A stretch of 62,366 bases of DNA from an uncultured Bacteroidota bacterium (GTDB lineage: Bacteria; Bacteroidota; Bacteroidia; Chitinophagales; Chitinophagaceae), in assembly GCA_903824725.1 (NCBI GenBank), contig CAIJXU010000044.1, positions 1-62,366 of the forward strand, in the 5' to 3' direction. This document shows, one piece after another, positions 62,185 through 62,366 of this stretch (the stretch's first letter is position 1; the number at the start of each line of letters is the position of its first letter). Both the position numbers and the translations under genes were made by a program. The notes under the pieces are model-generated. The model saw only the letters and a program-made list of their open reading frames with translations. It was not told the DNA's origin and ran no database searches.

Positions 62185-62366
62185 ATGAACAATTACGAAT
62201 TAATGGTGATTTTTACACCGGTTTTATCTGAAGATGATTTCAAATCAGCTCAGAAAAAATACCAAGACTTCATCAAAGAAAATGGTGGAGATACTGTTGC
62301 AAGTAATCCTTGGGGTCTAAAATCACTCGCTTATCCTATCGATAAGAAAACAACTGGTATCTACTG
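62185..62366 (+). CDS. 30S ribosomal protein S6 (partial, runs off the right end)
   Basis: 60 codons of the N-terminal part. MNNYELMVIFTPVLSEDDF matches S6, and NPWGLKSLAYPIDKKTTG is the conserved segment that contacts S18. The gene is cut by the window edge. In Bacteroidota S6 is one of the proteins (with S18 and S21) that mask the anti-Shine-Dalgarno sequence of the small subunit, which fits the scarcity of Shine-Dalgarno sequences in this window. rpsR and rplI normally follow. Confidence 0.95.
   Translation, partial: MNNYELMVIFTPVLSEDDFKSAQKKYQDFIKENGGDTVASNPWGLKSLAYPIDKKTTGIY

Noticed and set aside
1..62366. CRISPR array, tRNA, rRNA, insertion sequence or prophage
   Set aside because: No repeats with spacers, cloverleaf, transposase, integrase or phage structural frame were seen, and all gaps are under about 170 bases.

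Overview
The window is a 62.4 kb, AT-rich, gene-dense stretch of chromosome from a member of the Bacteroidota. The evidence is the family content: a putative porin of the PF14121 type, a DUF5689 lipoprotein with a SusC/TonB-type barrel, a CzcA-CzcC fusion pump, a long IspH and a 67K-type SppA. TAnnTTTG -7 promoter boxes, typical of the phylum, also occur. The order Chitinophagales (a Sediminibacterium-like relative) is my best guess, by inference only. I see no tRNA, rRNA, CRISPR array, prophage or insertion sequence. No gap between genes exceeds about 170 bases, so nothing longer than 300 bases is gene-free. Short gaps and several 1-nt stop/start overlaps suggest a compact genome.

Layout. 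0-6 kb: a membrane protein with a possible propeller and wHTH, an orphan LuxE-like acyl-protein synthetase, then a tight operon of M42 peptidase, class I glutamine amidotransferase and ATP-grasp-like protein. 6-14.8 kb (- strand): purine nucleoside phosphorylase and a porin, then a small secreted protein, a CzcA-CzcC fusion and its periplasmic adaptor. 14.9-24 kb: MFS transporter, ClpB, a K+-channel-like small membrane protein, QueG, SRPBCC protein, ABC-2 permease and SppA. 23.7-32 kb: FolK, deoxynucleoside kinase, MFS, a cysteine-cluster protein, GcvP, an HTH regulator and an ABC-F protein. 32-41.5 kb: IspH, Cmk, Mrp, an outer-surface CarboxypepD-like protein, 3-hydroxyacyl-CoA dehydrogenase, YigZ, PrmC, ExbB/ExbD, PepT and FKBP. 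41.5-49.5 kb: Fmt, a rhodanese-thioredoxin lipoprotein, an RlpA-like protein, a four-gene run thyA-folA-methyltransferase-NOP2/RsmB methyltransferase, proline dehydrogenase and an SDR. 49.5-57.5 kb: dipeptide epimerase, thioesterase, acyltransferase, HAD phosphatase, polyprenyl synthase, RecJ and HtpG. 57.5-62.4 kb: DUF5689 lipoprotein and TonB-type barrel, a divergent secreted endonuclease/phosphatase, and the start of rpsF.

Most genes are housekeeping: folate/dTMP supply (folK, thyA, folA, gcvP, fmt), nucleotide salvage (PNP, dNK, cmk), translation accessory enzymes (queG, prmC, fmt, NOP2 methyltransferase, rpsF) and proteostasis (clpB, htpG, FKBP). The accessory parts most worth attention are the peptidase/amidotransferase/ATP-grasp operon, the TonB-barrel/DUF5689/EEP-hydrolase locus, and the membrane protein at the left end. 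A window-wide pattern in which a -7 box lies exactly 4 nt before the start codon suggests that several genes are transcribed as leaderless mRNAs.
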